A DNA stretch of 64,000 nucleotides from Cellulosimicrobium composti (GCF_009711085.1 NZ_WMKA01000004.1:106393-170392); one strand, 5' to 3'; shown: positions 52,801 through 61,203, counted from the first letter of the stretch. A program made the numbers and translations. Notes: generated from the letters alone by a model not told the origin.

Positions 52801-53264
52801 GCGGGCACCGTCACGTCGCGCGGGACGGGGCGCCACGCCGCGAGGAGGAGCGGGACGGCGCTGACCAGCGCGGCCGGGACCCAGAACGTGACGAGACCCG
52901 GCCACAGGGTCGTCCCGACGAAGATGGTGACGCCGTAGACGACCGCCCACGTGATCGCGCCGGCGAAGATCCGGCGCGCGGTGCCCGGTGCGGTCGCGCC
53001 CTGGCGGTTGGCCCACGTGGTGCCGACGGCGACGATCACAGCCCAGGCGCCCATGCCGACGAAGAACCCGACGCGCCCGCCGAGCCCGATCGCCAGCACG
53101 AGGCCGACGCTCGCGACGGCCCACCCCGTGAGGTAGAGGCGGACCCAGCGCCACCCCTGGGCGCGCGTCCGTCCGGCGAGCCGCGAGACCCGTTCGAGGA
53201 CCTCCGCCGCCTCGCGGGGGTCGGGGACGTGCGGCGGCGTGGCGGGCTGGTCGGCGCTGTTCAT
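52797..53264 (-). CDS. four-helix membrane protein co-expressed with the regulator
   Basis: This 155-residue protein has a polar N-terminus (about 40 residues) and four membrane helices. Function is not known; small membrane proteins of this shape are often coupled to HTH_34-type regulators in actinobacteria. The ATG at 53264 is close to the palindrome at 53268-53299 and has no clear Shine-Dalgarno. Its stop codon overlaps the regulator start codon. Confidence 0.65.
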   Translation of the reverse strand: MNSADQPATPPHVPDPREAAEVLERVSRLAGRTRAQGWRWVRLYLTGWAVASVGLVLAIGLGGRVGFFVGMGAWAVIVAVGTTWANRQGATAPGTARRIFAGAITWAVVYGVTIFVGTTLWPGLVTFWVPAALVSAVPLLLAAWRPVPRDVTVPA

Positions 53265-53267
53265 GCA

Positions 53268-53299
53268 TGCCAGTCAAGCATCTACTTTCCAGACTGGCA
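53268..53299. promoter_or_regulatory. candidate operator before the membrane-protein/regulator pair
   Basis: TGCCAGTC (53268-53275) and GACTGGCA (53292-53299) are perfect inverted arms with a 16-nt AT-richer centre, located just before the start codon at 53264. Confidence 0.45.
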
Positions 53300-53418
53300 A
53301 GTACTTGCCGTGGTGACTTCTCCCCCTGGTGGGCCGACGGCGGTCCGGGCAGACTGATCCCGGCACCGACCCAGCCCGGGGCGTGCGACGCCTCGACCCC
53401 CGCTCCCGGAGGAGACCC

Positions 53419-54840
53419 ATGTCCGACGCCCTCGCCGCGCTCGCCGCCGCCGTCGCGGCAGCCCCCACGAGCGCACCGCTGCGCGTGCACTACGCGAGCC
53501 TCCTGCTCGCGGCCGGGCGGTCGGTCGAGGCGCTCGAGCAGGCGAGCGCCGCGCTGCGGATCGACCCTGCGGACGGCGAGGCGCTGCGCCTCGTGCAGGA
53601 CTCCGCCGCCGCGGCGGCGACGCGTCCCGCGACCCCCGCGCCGGCCCCCGCGCCGGGCGCCGATCCAGCCCCTTCGCCCGCCCCGGCGCCGGCGGCGGCG
53701 CCGGACGCGCCCGCGTCGGGCATCGACTGGGAGCGGCTCGAGGGTGAGCTCGACGTGCGCGTGCCGCCGCCGTTCGTGGACGGCGTCGACTCCACGCCCG
53801 GCCCGACGCCCGGCCCGACGCCCGGCCCGGCGTCGCCCCGCCCGACGTCGCCCGCCCCGGACGCGGACCGCCCGCACGACGCCCCGGGCACCGAGCCCAC
53901 GGGCGGCAAGCCGTTCCTCGTCCCCGCGCGCGACGACGCACCCGACGACGGGTCGGGGCTGCTCGAGGTCTCGCGCGAGACGGTGACGCTCGCGGACGTC
54001 GGTGGGCTGGAGCCGGTGAAGAAGCGCATCCGCGAGGCGTTCCTCGAGCCGATGCGCAACCAGGCCATCGCGAGGGCGTTCGGCAAGTCGCTACGCGGGG
54101 GCCTCCTGCTCTACGGGCCGCCCGGGACGGGCAAGACGTTCATGGCGCGCGCCGTCGCGGGCGAGCTCGGCGCGCGGTTCCTCACCGTGACGCTCGCGGA
54201 CGTCCTCGACAGGTACATGGGCGAGAGCGAGCAGAACCTGCACGACCTGTTCCAGAGGGCGCGCCGGCTCGCCCCGGCCGTCCTGTTCCTCGACGAGGTC
54301 GACGCGATCGGCGGCAGGCGCGCGCAGTACTCCGGCTCGTCGGGCATGCGGACGGTCGTCAACCAGCTCCTCCAGGAGATGGACGGCATCGGCTCCGACA
54401 ACGACGGCCTGTTCGTCCTCGGCGCGACGAACCACCCGTGGGACGTCGACACGGCGCTCCTGCGCCCGGGACGGTTCGACCGCGTCGTGCTCGTGCTCCC
54501 GCCGGACGAGCCCGCGCGCGAGGCGATCCTGCGCCACCACCTCGCGGGCCGGCCGCTCGCGGGGATCGACCTGCGCGCGGTCGTCCGGCGCACCGACGGC
54601 TTCTCCGGCGCCGACCTCGAGCACCTCGCCGCGACGGCGGCCGAGAAGGCGATGATGGACTCGATCGCGACCGGCCAGGTCCGTCCGATCACGATGGCCG
54701 ACCTGGAGTCGGCGCTCGCCGACGTGCGGCCGTCCACGACGGCGTGGCTCCAGTCCGCGCGCAACGTCGTGACGTTCGCGAACGACGACGGCCGCTACGA
54801 CGACCTCGCCGCGTACCTGCGCGCGCGGCGCATGCTCTGA
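53419..54840 (+). CDS. AAA+ ATPase (Cdc48/SpoVK-like) with N-terminal TPR-like helices
   Basis: The protein has 473 residues. Residues 1-62 form TPR-like helix pairs. Residues 65-185 are a disordered Pro/Ala-rich linker that includes three PGPT-type repeats. The AAA domain (about 190-440) has Walker A GPPGTGKT (233-240), Walker B VLFLDEVD (288-295), sensor-1 ATN (336-338), the arginine segment RPGRFDR (349-355) and GFSGADLEHL (394-403). All catalytic elements are intact. It is a classic AAA remodelling or unfolding ATPase rather than a MoxR type. The ATG at 53419 follows GGAGGAG. A TPR membrane protein follows 19 bp downstream, so the two probably act as a complex. Confidence 0.88.
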   Translation: MSDALAALAAAVAAAPTSAPLRVHYASLLLAAGRSVEALEQASAALRIDPADGEALRLVQDSAAAAATRPATPAPAPAPGADPAPSPAPAPAAAPDAPASGIDWERLEGELDVRVPPPFVDGVDSTPGPTPGPTPGPASPRPTSPAPDADRPHDAPGTEPTGGKPFLVPARDDAPDDGSGLLEVSRETVTLADVGGLEPVKKRIREAFLEPMRNQAIARAFGKSLRGGLLLYGPPGTGKTFMARAVAGELGARFLTVTLADVLDRYMGESEQNLHDLFQRARRLAPAVLFLDEVDAIGGRRAQYSGSSGMRTVVNQLLQEMDGIGSDNDGLFVLGATNHPWDVDTALLRPGRFDRVVLVLPPDEPAREAILRHHLAGRPLAGIDLRAVVRRTDGFSGADLEHLAATAAEKAMMDSIATGQVRPITMADLESALADVRPSTTAWLQSARNVVTFANDDGRYDDLAAYLRARRML

Positions 54841-54859
54841 GCCGCCGAGGCCGCTGACG

Positions 54860-56578
54860 GTGACCACCACGACCGACCCGCGCGCCGTCGTCGCGCGCGC
54901 CGAGCTGCTGGTCCAGGCGGGCCGCGCCGAGCGTGCGCTCGACGAGGTCGACGCCGCGCTCGCCGCGGCGCCCGACGACCCGCGGCTGCTCGTGGTCGCC
55001 GCGTGGGTGCGCCTGCACCTGCAGCGGTCCGCCGAGGCCCTGCCGCTCCTCGAGCAGGTCGTCGGCGCCCGACCGGAGGCGGACGGCGCGTTCCACCTGC
55101 TCTCGGTCGCGCGCCAGAACACGGGCGACGTGCCCGGAGCGCGCGCTGCGGCGCGGCGCGCGCTCGAGCTCGACCCCGACGACGCGCGGTACCACCTGCA
55201 GCTCGCCGACGCCCACCTGTCGGGGCGCGTGCGTCACGCCGACCGGGCGCTCGCGCGCGAGCGGGTCGCCGCGGCGCTCGCGCTCGCGCCGCAGCACCCG
55301 GACCGCCTCGCGCAGGCCGCCCGGCTCTGGTCCCGCCTCGGGGACGACGACCGGGCGCGCGCCCTCGTGCGCCAGGGCCTCGCCGTCGCGCCCGAGCACG
55401 AGGACCTGCTCTACCTCGACGCGGCCCTCGCGCTCGACGCGAGCCGCAGCGCCCAGGGCTACCGCGGCGTCCTCGCCACGAACCCCGAGCACGCCGAGGC
55501 CGGGTTCCTGCTGCACCTGGGCGTGTGGCAGCAGGTGCTGCGGCTCGTCGAGATGCCGGTGCTGCTCGTCGGGGCGGTCGCCCTCGTCGTCGCGTTCGCG
55601 ATGAGCGACGCGCACGTGGGCGGCGTGCCGCTGTGGGGGATCGTCGTGCTGCTCTGGACGGCGGTCACGGCGCTGCGCGTCGTGCCGGTCCTGCTCCAGG
55701 TGCCGCGCGGCCTCCTGCGCCGCACGCTGCGCCGCACGCCGCTGCGCGGCGGGACGGTCGTGGCGGTCGCCGTCGGTTGGGCGGGCGTCCTCGCGGGGCT
55801 CGTCCTGCTCTACGTCGTGCGCGACGCCGTCGCCGTCCGGTGGTTCCTCGTCGGGCTGGGGGTGGTGCTCGCGCTGACGACCGTGACCTCGGCCGTGCTG
55901 CACGCGGCGATGTTCACGCAGGCGCGCGAGCTCGGGTACCTGCCGCCGGGCGCGGCGGGCGCGGCGCGGGTCGCGGCCCTGCGCGCGAGCCTGCGGGGGG
56001 CGGTCGTGCGACGGGCGCTCGTCGTCGGCGTCGTCGCGGTCGTCGTGGCGAGCGTCGGCCCGGGCGCGGTCGCGCGCGAGGACGCGCGCCCCGTCGCGGC
56101 GCTGGCCGCGGTGGCGTACGTGCTGCCGCTCGTCGTGGGGATGTGGGCGGCATGGCGCGTCGCGGCCCGGCAGCGCGCGGCGTCCGACGAGCGTGCGCCG
56201 GTGAGCGCGGCCGCGGCGGTGCGCGCGGGGCTCGGTGCCGCGGTCCTCGTCGTGACCACGGTGCTGCTGCTCCTCGCCGAGGGGGCCGCGCTCGCCGCGC
56301 TGCCCGTCACCCCCGGCGAGCACGACGCCGACGGCCGCTACGTCCAGGCGCCGCGTTCCCCGCGGGACCCCGGCTCGGGCGTCGAGGAGTGCACCGGCCG
56401 TCCCGCCGGACGCCTCGCGTGCATCCAGGAGAACAACCGCGTCCGCCAGGAGGAGCTCCGCGACCGGATGGAGGAGCTGGACGTCCCGAGCATCGACGTC
56501 CCGACGTTCGACGTGCCGGAGCTGCCCGACCTGCCGGACGTCCGGGTGCCCGACGCCCCCGTCGAGCCGACCCCCTGA
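54860..56578 (+). CDS. TPR-containing polytopic membrane protein
   Basis: The protein has 572 residues. The first 235 residues are about six TPR repeats, with alternating A-x-x-L-x-x-G/A helices such as AERALDEVDAALAAAPDDP. Six to seven membrane helices follow (about 235-480). The C-terminal tail (about 490-572) is polar, with CTGRPAGRLACIQ and short near-repeats such as IDVPTFDVPELPDLPDVRVP. The GTG at 54860 follows the AAA+ stop codon by 19 bp. The TPR array probably faces the cytoplasm and docks the ATPase. No function is assigned to such pairs that I know of. Confidence 0.75.
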   Translation: MTTTTDPRAVVARAELLVQAGRAERALDEVDAALAAAPDDPRLLVVAAWVRLHLQRSAEALPLLEQVVGARPEADGAFHLLSVARQNTGDVPGARAAARRALELDPDDARYHLQLADAHLSGRVRHADRALARERVAAALALAPQHPDRLAQAARLWSRLGDDDRARALVRQGLAVAPEHEDLLYLDAALALDASRSAQGYRGVLATNPEHAEAGFLLHLGVWQQVLRLVEMPVLLVGAVALVVAFAMSDAHVGGVPLWGIVVLLWTAVTALRVVPVLLQVPRGLLRRTLRRTPLRGGTVVAVAVGWAGVLAGLVLLYVVRDAVAVRWFLVGLGVVLALTTVTSAVLHAAMFTQARELGYLPPGAAGAARVAALRASLRGAVVRRALVVGVVAVVVASVGPGAVAREDARPVAALAAVAYVLPLVVGMWAAWRVAARQRAASDERAPVSAAAAVRAGLGAAVLVVTTVLLLLAEGAALAALPVTPGEHDADGRYVQAPRSPRDPGSGVEECTGRPAGRLACIQENNRVRQEELRDRMEELDVPSIDVPTFDVPELPDLPDVRVPDAPVEPTP

Positions 56579-56635
56579 CGCCCCGCACCCGGGGCCGCGC
56601 GCTCGCGGGGGCGTCCGCCTCGCGCCGCTCGGTCG

Positions 56636-57523
56636 TCAGGCCGTCCTTGCGGGCCCTGCCGAGCCCGGGCGCCCGCCCGTCCGCCGCGCGACGAACGCCT
56701 CGATCCCGTCGAGCACGATGTCGAGCCCGAACCCGACGTCGCTCTCCCAGTCGTCGGGCGCGGCCGGCGCCGGCTCCCAGGTCGTGAGCGCGCGCGTGAG
56801 CGCGGGGTACGTCTCGGGGTCGGCGAGCCGCGAGAGCACGAGCTCGTAGTCGGCGTACGGGTTCGCCGCGGCGAGCGCGCGCTCGTCGAGGTCGCGCTCG
56901 GGGGTGTCGCCGGGCAGTCCCTGGGCGCTGCGGACGGTCTCGGCCGCGGCCCGCCGCGTCTCGACCTGGACGCGGCCCTCGCCGAGCACGTGCTGCGCGA
57001 GGAGCCCGACGATCTGCAGCGTCTCGTCCATCGTGAGGCCGAGCGGCTCGAGCATCGCGAACGCGCGGTCGATCCAGCGCAGGCGGTGCGGTCCGACGGG
57101 CGCCGTGGTGAGCGGGAGGTCGAGGTACCAGGGGCGGGCGAGCACGCCCTCGATCTGGGCGCGCGTCCACGCCTCGAGCCCGGCGCGCCAGTCGCCCTCG
57201 GGGAGGGGCGGCAGGGTCAGGGACTCGGCCACCGCGTCGGCCATGAGGACGAGGAGCTCGTCCTTGCTCTCCACGTACCGGTACAGCGCCATCGAGGAGT
57301 ACCCGAGCGACTCGGCGACGCGCGCCATCGAGACGGCGGCCAGGCCCTCGGCGTCGGCGAGGTCGACGGCGGCCCGGACGATCCGCTCGACGCTCAGCGC
57401 GGGCTTGGGGCCGCGTCGCGGGGGAGCGCTGCGTCCCCACAGGCGCGCGATCACGGGCGGCAGGTCCGCCGCCCGGTCCGGTCCGTCGGGGCCGCGCCGG
57501 TCGGCCGGGTCGCTCGTGCTCAT
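56636..57523 (-). CDS. TetR/AcrR-family repressor of the drrAB exporter
   Basis: This 295-residue protein has a helix-turn-helix, AVSMARVAESLGYSSMALYR followed by YVESKDEL, and a C-terminal TetR_C domain with DDWESDVGFGLDIVLDGIEA, typical of regulators next to drug ABC exporters. The ATG at 57523 is chosen because GGAGGA lies 7 nt upstream; a more distal in-frame ATG would overlap the divergent promoter. The palindrome at 57564-57578 is the likely operator. Confidence 0.88.
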   Translation of the reverse strand: MSTSDPADRRGPDGPDRAADLPPVIARLWGRSAPPRRGPKPALSVERIVRAAVDLADAEGLAAVSMARVAESLGYSSMALYRYVESKDELLVLMADAVAESLTLPPLPEGDWRAGLEAWTRAQIEGVLARPWYLDLPLTTAPVGPHRLRWIDRAFAMLEPLGLTMDETLQIVGLLAQHVLGEGRVQVETRRAAAETVRSAQGLPGDTPERDLDERALAAANPYADYELVLSRLADPETYPALTRALTTWEPAPAAPDDWESDVGFGLDIVLDGIEAFVARRTGGRPGSAGPARTA

Positions 57524-57544
57524 CGCCCCATCCTCCCGCGGGCC

Positions 57545-57578
57545 TTGACCGCCCGCGAAACCGTGTCTACCGTACACA
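57545..57578 (+). promoter_or_regulatory. drrA promoter with TetR operator
   Basis: TTGACC (57545-57550), 17 nt, TACCGT (57568-57573). The near-perfect palindrome TGTCTACCGTACACA (57564-57578, one mismatch) covers the -10, the expected position for TetR repression of the exporter. Confidence 0.6.
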
Positions 57579-57645
57579 GAACAGCGGATCACATAAACAG
57601 TTTCTTCTCGACGCGGTACGCCACCGCCCGACCTCGGGAGCCCTC

Positions 57646-58695
57646 ATGACCTCGGACGTGCTCGTCCACGCGCGCGGCCTGCGCAAGAGCTACGGCTCCC
57701 CCCGCCGGCCCGTGCGGGTGCTGGACGGCCTCGACCTCGCCCTGCACCGCGGCGAGGTCCTCGCCGTGCTCGGCCCCAACGGCGCGGGGAAGACGACGAC
57801 CGTCCGCATCCTCGCGACGCTCCTGCGCCCGGACGCGGGCACCGCCACGGTCGCGGGCCACGACGTCGTGCGCGACGCCGCGCGCGTCCGCGGGCTCATC
57901 AGCCTCACCGGCCAGTACGCGGCGGTCGACGAGAAGCAGACCGGCCGCGAGAACCTCGCGATGATGGGTCGGCTCGCGCACCTGCCGCGCCGCGTCGTGC
58001 GGGCACGCGTCGACGACCTGCTCGACGCGTTCGACCTCGCCGGCGCCGCCGACCGCCGCGTCGGGGAGTACTCCGGCGGCATGCGCCGTCGGCTCGACCT
58101 CGCAGCGGGGCTCCTCACGCGCCCGCAGGTCATGTTCCTCGACGAGCCGACGACCGGCCTCGACCCGCGCAGCCGCCAGACCATGTGGGAGGTGGTCCGC
58201 GCCGTCGTCGCCGACGGCACGAGCCTGTTCCTCACCACGCAGTACCTCGAGGAGGCCGACCAGCTCGCCGACCGCGTCGCGCTCGTCGTCGACGGCCGCG
58301 TCGTCGCCGAGGGCTCCCCGTCCGACCTCAAGCGCCGCGTCGGCGACGCACGCGTCGAGCTCACCTTCGCCACCTCCGAGGAGGCGGCGCGGGTCGGGAG
58401 CACGTGGCCGGGAACGGACGCGCACGCCACCGTCCCCGGACCCGGACCCGACGTCGCGACCTCGTCGACGCTCCGCGTCCCGACCGACGGCTCCGTCGGT
58501 CACGTGCGCGACGTCCTCGCCGCCGTCGCCGCGACGGGCGCGGAGCCGGAGCGCTGGGAGGTGCGCGAGCCGACGCTCGACGACGTGTTCCTCACGCTCA
58601 CCGGCCACGCCACCCGCGCCCGCGCCCCGCGCGACACCGGCTCGACCGCACCCGGCGCGGGCGCGCCGGCCGACCACGAGGAGACCGCAGCATGA
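57646..58695 (+). CDS. DrrA-type ABC transporter ATP-binding protein
   Basis: The protein has 349 residues. Walker A is in GPNGAGKTTT, the signature is EYSGGMRRRLDLA, Walker B is VMFLDEPTTGLD, and a switch-region His is replaced by Gln in LTTQYLEEADQLAD, as is usual for the DrrA drug-export subfamily. The C-terminal extension (about 245-349) is the DrrA regulatory domain. It powers export of a drug or lipid with the permease encoded next. Its last bases overlap that gene (ATGA). Confidence 0.93.
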   Translation: MTSDVLVHARGLRKSYGSPRRPVRVLDGLDLALHRGEVLAVLGPNGAGKTTTVRILATLLRPDAGTATVAGHDVVRDAARVRGLISLTGQYAAVDEKQTGRENLAMMGRLAHLPRRVVRARVDDLLDAFDLAGAADRRVGEYSGGMRRRLDLAAGLLTRPQVMFLDEPTTGLDPRSRQTMWEVVRAVVADGTSLFLTTQYLEEADQLADRVALVVDGRVVAEGSPSDLKRRVGDARVELTFATSEEAARVGSTWPGTDAHATVPGPGPDVATSSTLRVPTDGSVGHVRDVLAAVAATGAEPERWEVREPTLDDVFLTLTGHATRARAPRDTGSTAPGAGAPADHEETAA

Positions 58696-59540
58696 CCGCC
58701 CCGAGCCTCGCCGCGCCGTCGGGCACGACCCCGCGGCTCCCTGCCCCGACGCCCCGTCCCGGACGGCACGTGCTCGCCGACGCCGGCGCGATGGTCGCGC
58801 GGTCGCTGCGGCTGGTGCGGCGCGAGCCGGACGAGCTCGTCCTCGGCCTCGTGCTGCCCGTGATGCTCATGATCCTGTTCGTCTACGTGTTCGGCGGGGC
58901 CATGAGCGTCGGGACGGACTACGTCACGTACGCGACGCCGGGGATCGTGCTGCTGTGCGCGGGGTACGGCGCGTCCAACACGGCGATCGCGGTGGAGCAG
59001 GACATGTCCGGCGGCATCATGGACCGCTTCCGGTCGATGCCGATCGTGGCGTCGACGGTGCTCGTGGGGCACCTGGTCGCGAGCGTCGTGAAGAACCTCG
59101 TGACGACTGCCGTCGTGCTGGTCGTCGCGCTCCTCGTCGGGTTCCGACCGGTCGCGACGCCGCTCGAGTGGGTGGCCGCGGTGGGCGTCGTGGCGGCGTA
59201 CGTCGTGGCGATCACGAGCGTCGCGGCGTTCGTCGGGGTCCTCGTGCGCTCGCCCGCGGCGGCGGGAGGGTTCGGCTTCTTCATGCTGTTCCTGCCGTAC
59301 GTGTCGAGCGCGTTCGTGCCGCCGGTGACGATGCCGGCGTGGCTGCGGGGGTTCGCGGAGCACCAGCCGGTGACGTCCGTCATCGAGACGATCCGCGGCC
59401 TGCTCGTCGGGCTGGGGTCGGACGCCCGCCCCGTCACGGACCTGGGCACGACTGCGGTCCTCGCGCTCGCGTGGTGCGCCGGCCTGACCGTGGTGTTCCT
59501 CGGCGGCGCGGCCTGGGCGTTCGCGCGCCGCCGCCGCTGA
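58692..59540 (+). CDS. DrrB-type ABC-2 permease
   Basis: This 282-residue protein has a hydrophilic N-terminus and six membrane helices, with the ABC-2 loop GGIMDRFRSMPI and AEHQPVTSVIETIRGLL near the C-terminus. The ATG at 58692 overlaps the drrA stop codon. Together they form a two-protein exporter, probably for a toxic or self-made compound, under the TetR gene at 56636. The 3' end and stop codon are repeated in a 29-bp tandem unit. Confidence 0.9.
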   Translation: MTAPSLAAPSGTTPRLPAPTPRPGRHVLADAGAMVARSLRLVRREPDELVLGLVLPVMLMILFVYVFGGAMSVGTDYVTYATPGIVLLCAGYGASNTAIAVEQDMSGGIMDRFRSMPIVASTVLVGHLVASVVKNLVTTAVVLVVALLVGFRPVATPLEWVAAVGVVAAYVVAITSVAAFVGVLVRSPAAAGGFGFFMLFLPYVSSAFVPPVTMPAWLRGFAEHQPVTSVIETIRGLLVGLGSDARPVTDLGTTAVLALAWCAGLTVVFLGGAAWAFARRRR

Positions 59541-59582
59541 CCGCGGTCGTGCGCCGCCGCCGCCGCTGACCGCGGCCGTGCG
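59525..59582. repeat. tandem 29-bp duplication at the 3' end of the drrB gene
   Basis: Two adjacent units (59525-59553 and 59554-59582) share CGCCGCTGACCGCGG and a flanking CGTGCG, with only a few differences. The first unit contains the TGA of the permease gene; the second is an exact-spacing copy after it. Confidence 0.6.
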
Positions 59583-59711
59583 TCGCCGCTAGTTCAGGGC
59601 GGCTGGGCACGTTGTGCCATGGAACCTCTCGGTCTACCTCGACGACCTCGCCGGAGGCTTGCAGGGGCCGTGATGCGCGCGCGAGAGTGATGTGTTTCAT
59701 GTTGACCCCGT

Positions 59712-59770
59712 GTGACATAGATGTCACGATCGGCAGTGTTCGTATCGTAACGATGAAGCCCGATACGAAC
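59712..59770 (+). promoter_or_regulatory. three palindromes upstream of the XRE gene
   Basis: GTGACAT-AG-ATGTCAC (59712-59727) is perfect. GTTCGTATCG (59738-59747) and CGATACGAAC (59761-59770) are perfect 10-bp arms. ATCGT-A-ACGAT (59744-59754) is nested between them. This arrangement is typical of autoregulated antitoxin-type promoters. The AT-richer composition of this segment contrasts with its surroundings. In the rest of 59583-59831 I see no gene. Confidence 0.65.
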
Positions 59771-59831
59771 GCCGAACCATCATCACCAACACCATCACAT
59801 CTCTTGCTCGTCACCCCAGGAGGTGACTGTT

Positions 59832-60203
59832 ATGGCACGTACCGGACGCTTCTGGGACCGTCACAACCAGCGCATGCAGGACCCAGAGTCCGCGCGGCGC
59901 TTCGCCACCGAGCTCGCGCGCATCCGCGCGATCGACGAGGTGGTGAACACTCTTGCTGAGCAGATCGAAACTCTCGGACTGACCAAGGCTGACGTCGCGC
60001 GCGCGATCGGCGCAGAGTCGTCGACCGTACGGCGGCTGCTGTCCGCCTCGACCCGCAACCCGACCGTTGGCACAGTGGGAGAGATGGCGGCCGCCGTTGG
60101 ACTCAAGCTGGTGCTCGTACCCATGAGTGAGGAAGAGCGGCGCGAGACAACCGAGCCCATGCTTGCGGGCGCGCGCGCCCACCATGAAGTTGCCGTGGCC
60201 TGA
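59832..60203 (+). CDS. XRE-family DNA-binding protein, HigA-like antitoxin
   Basis: The protein has 123 residues. A helical N-terminus precedes an HTH of the XRE type, TKADVARAIGAESSTVRRLL, then a short tail with VGEMAAAVGLKLVLVPM. Antitoxins of the HigA group have this size and order. The ATG at 59832 has a strong AGGAGG 8 nt upstream. A cluster of palindromes precedes it. The toxin-like gene lies convergent downstream, not in the usual operon order. It could also be a stand-alone regulator. Confidence 0.7.
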   Translation: MARTGRFWDRHNQRMQDPESARRFATELARIRAIDEVVNTLAEQIETLGLTKADVARAIGAESSTVRRLLSASTRNPTVGTVGEMAAAVGLKLVLVPMSEEERRETTEPMLAGARAHHEVAVA

Positions 60204-60226
60204 CTGCCGAGGCGCACGATTCTCCA

Positions 60227-60263
60227 CAGCCCCGTCCGATCGCTAGGCGATCGGGCGGGGCTG
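60227..60263. terminator. long terminator hairpin between antitoxin- and toxin-like genes
   Basis: The arms 60227-60243 and 60247-60263 form a 17-bp stem with one G-T pair and a 3-nt loop. The loop and adjacent base carry the TAG of the toxin-like gene on the minus strand. It can serve both convergent genes. Confidence 0.75.
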
Positions 60264-60614
60264 CGTCTTGCGGTACCGCTCCCCGAGAGAACGGATCTTC
60301 TTGTACTCCTTGTCGTCGATCACCGTGCCGCGGGCCTTGTCGCGGCCGTCGACGACGACCAGGAGCGGCTTCGCTCGACTTCTAGCCTTGGTGTCCAGAA
60401 GACAGAAGAGCCGGTAGTGGCGACGCTGGAAGTCCTTCCGAGCCTCGTACCACCCCCTCATGTCTCCGTGCATCGCCTCCCACATCCCACCGCCAGCGAA
60501 CTTGTGGGGAGGCGAGGTGGCTACGGCAATGAGGATCGCCGCGAAGTCGTCTTGCACCGAGTCGGGGCAGGAGTCGAGGAAGTCCTCTGCGGGCATGCTC
60601 TCGTCGTCGTGCAC
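60243..60614 (-). CDS. RelE/HigB-like toxin domain protein, N-terminus uncertain
   Basis: This 123-residue protein resembles the RelE/ParE/HigB fold: MWEAMHGDMRGWYEARKDFQ, HYRLFCLLDTKA, PLLVVVDGRDKARGTVI and KKIRSLGERYR. The GTG at 60614 is the only start codon in the frame. However, the codons before it (A-Y-D-I-V-F-Y) look like the first conserved beta-strand of the fold, and no start codon or ribosome site precedes them before a TGA. The gene may begin at an unusual codon, be truncated, or be a decayed copy. It faces the XRE gene end to end. Toxin activity is inference from fold only. Confidence 0.55.
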   Translation of the reverse strand: MHDDESMPAEDFLDSCPDSVQDDFAAILIAVATSPPHKFAGGGMWEAMHGDMRGWYEARKDFQRRHYRLFCLLDTKARSRAKPLLVVVDGRDKARGTVIDDKEYKKIRSLGERYRKTQPRPIA

Positions 60615-60699
60615 GTAAAAGACGATGTCGTAGGCGTCCTCGCTGGGGGGAGGTTCTGCCTCCGCCTGGCTCTTCTGGCTGCAGGGGACGGTACTGGGT

Positions 60700-60966
60700 C
60701 TGGCCCACAGCCCCGCGCGCGCTCAGCGGCGTCAGCCCAGAGCCAGACCCAGCCCTCGCGCCCGTTCGGGTCGAGAAAGCGCACCTGGACCGGCTCGCCC
60801 GGCCCATGCAAGAGCCTCGCCGGCGACGCGGGTCCGGTCTGCCGCTTGTTGAGCCACGCAAGTTCGGGAAGGGGTTCTTCGGGCCGCACGATCGGTAGGC
60901 CGCGGCGTGCAAGCACGGGCGCGGGCTCAGCGTAGTCACGCAGCGCACGGTTTCGATGCTGGACGG
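60700..60966 (-). pseudogene. probable coding remnant, minus strand
   Basis: A minus-strand frame with sensible codon use reads QHRNRALRDYAEPAP, then PELAWLNKRQTGPASPARLL and GREGWVWLWADAAERAR. No start codon with a ribosome site is visible, and the frame does not join that of the toxin-like gene cleanly. I cannot name a family. It looks like part of a decayed gene. Confidence 0.3.
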
Positions 60967-61202
60967 CCAGCCGCCAGCCGGCGCTGTTCCCCGTCAAGGC
61001 GTCCGACGACTCGACCGACGCCGGACCGGAATCGCTGGCCCTGTCCGTCGAGGTGGCGCGCGAGAATCCCGACGCGACCGGCGCTAGCCTGGCCGACGAA
61101 CTGACGCGTCGTGGCCGCCCGGTGAGCACCCGGTCCGGGCAGCGCTACCGAGCCCGAGCCCTCGATGCGCTGGCCGAGGTGCCCCAGTCCTTACGTGTCT
61201 AG
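60936..61202 (+). pseudogene. 5'-truncated coding remnant, plus strand
   Basis: The frame after a TAG (60933-60935) reads LSVEVARENPDATGASLADE, then STRSGQRYRARALDALAEVP to a TAG at 61200-61202. This looks like the C-terminal helix-turn-helix tail of a mobile-element or replication-type protein. There is no start codon in the frame, so it is truncated at its 5' end. The identity is tentative. Confidence 0.3.
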
Positions 61203-61203
61203 C

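Noticed and set aside
53805..53840. The tandem cccggcccgacg-type repeat as a regulatory element
   Set aside because: It is inside the AAA+ gene and simply encodes PGPT repeats in a disordered linker.
59620..59680. A small coding remnant reading WNLSVYLDDLAGGLQGP
   Set aside because: Too short, and without start codon context or a family match, to call a feature.
59712..59727. GTGACATAGATGTCAC as a CRP/GlxR site
   Set aside because: The half-sites are 8 nt apart, not 6, and it lies among other palindromes of an antitoxin-type promoter.
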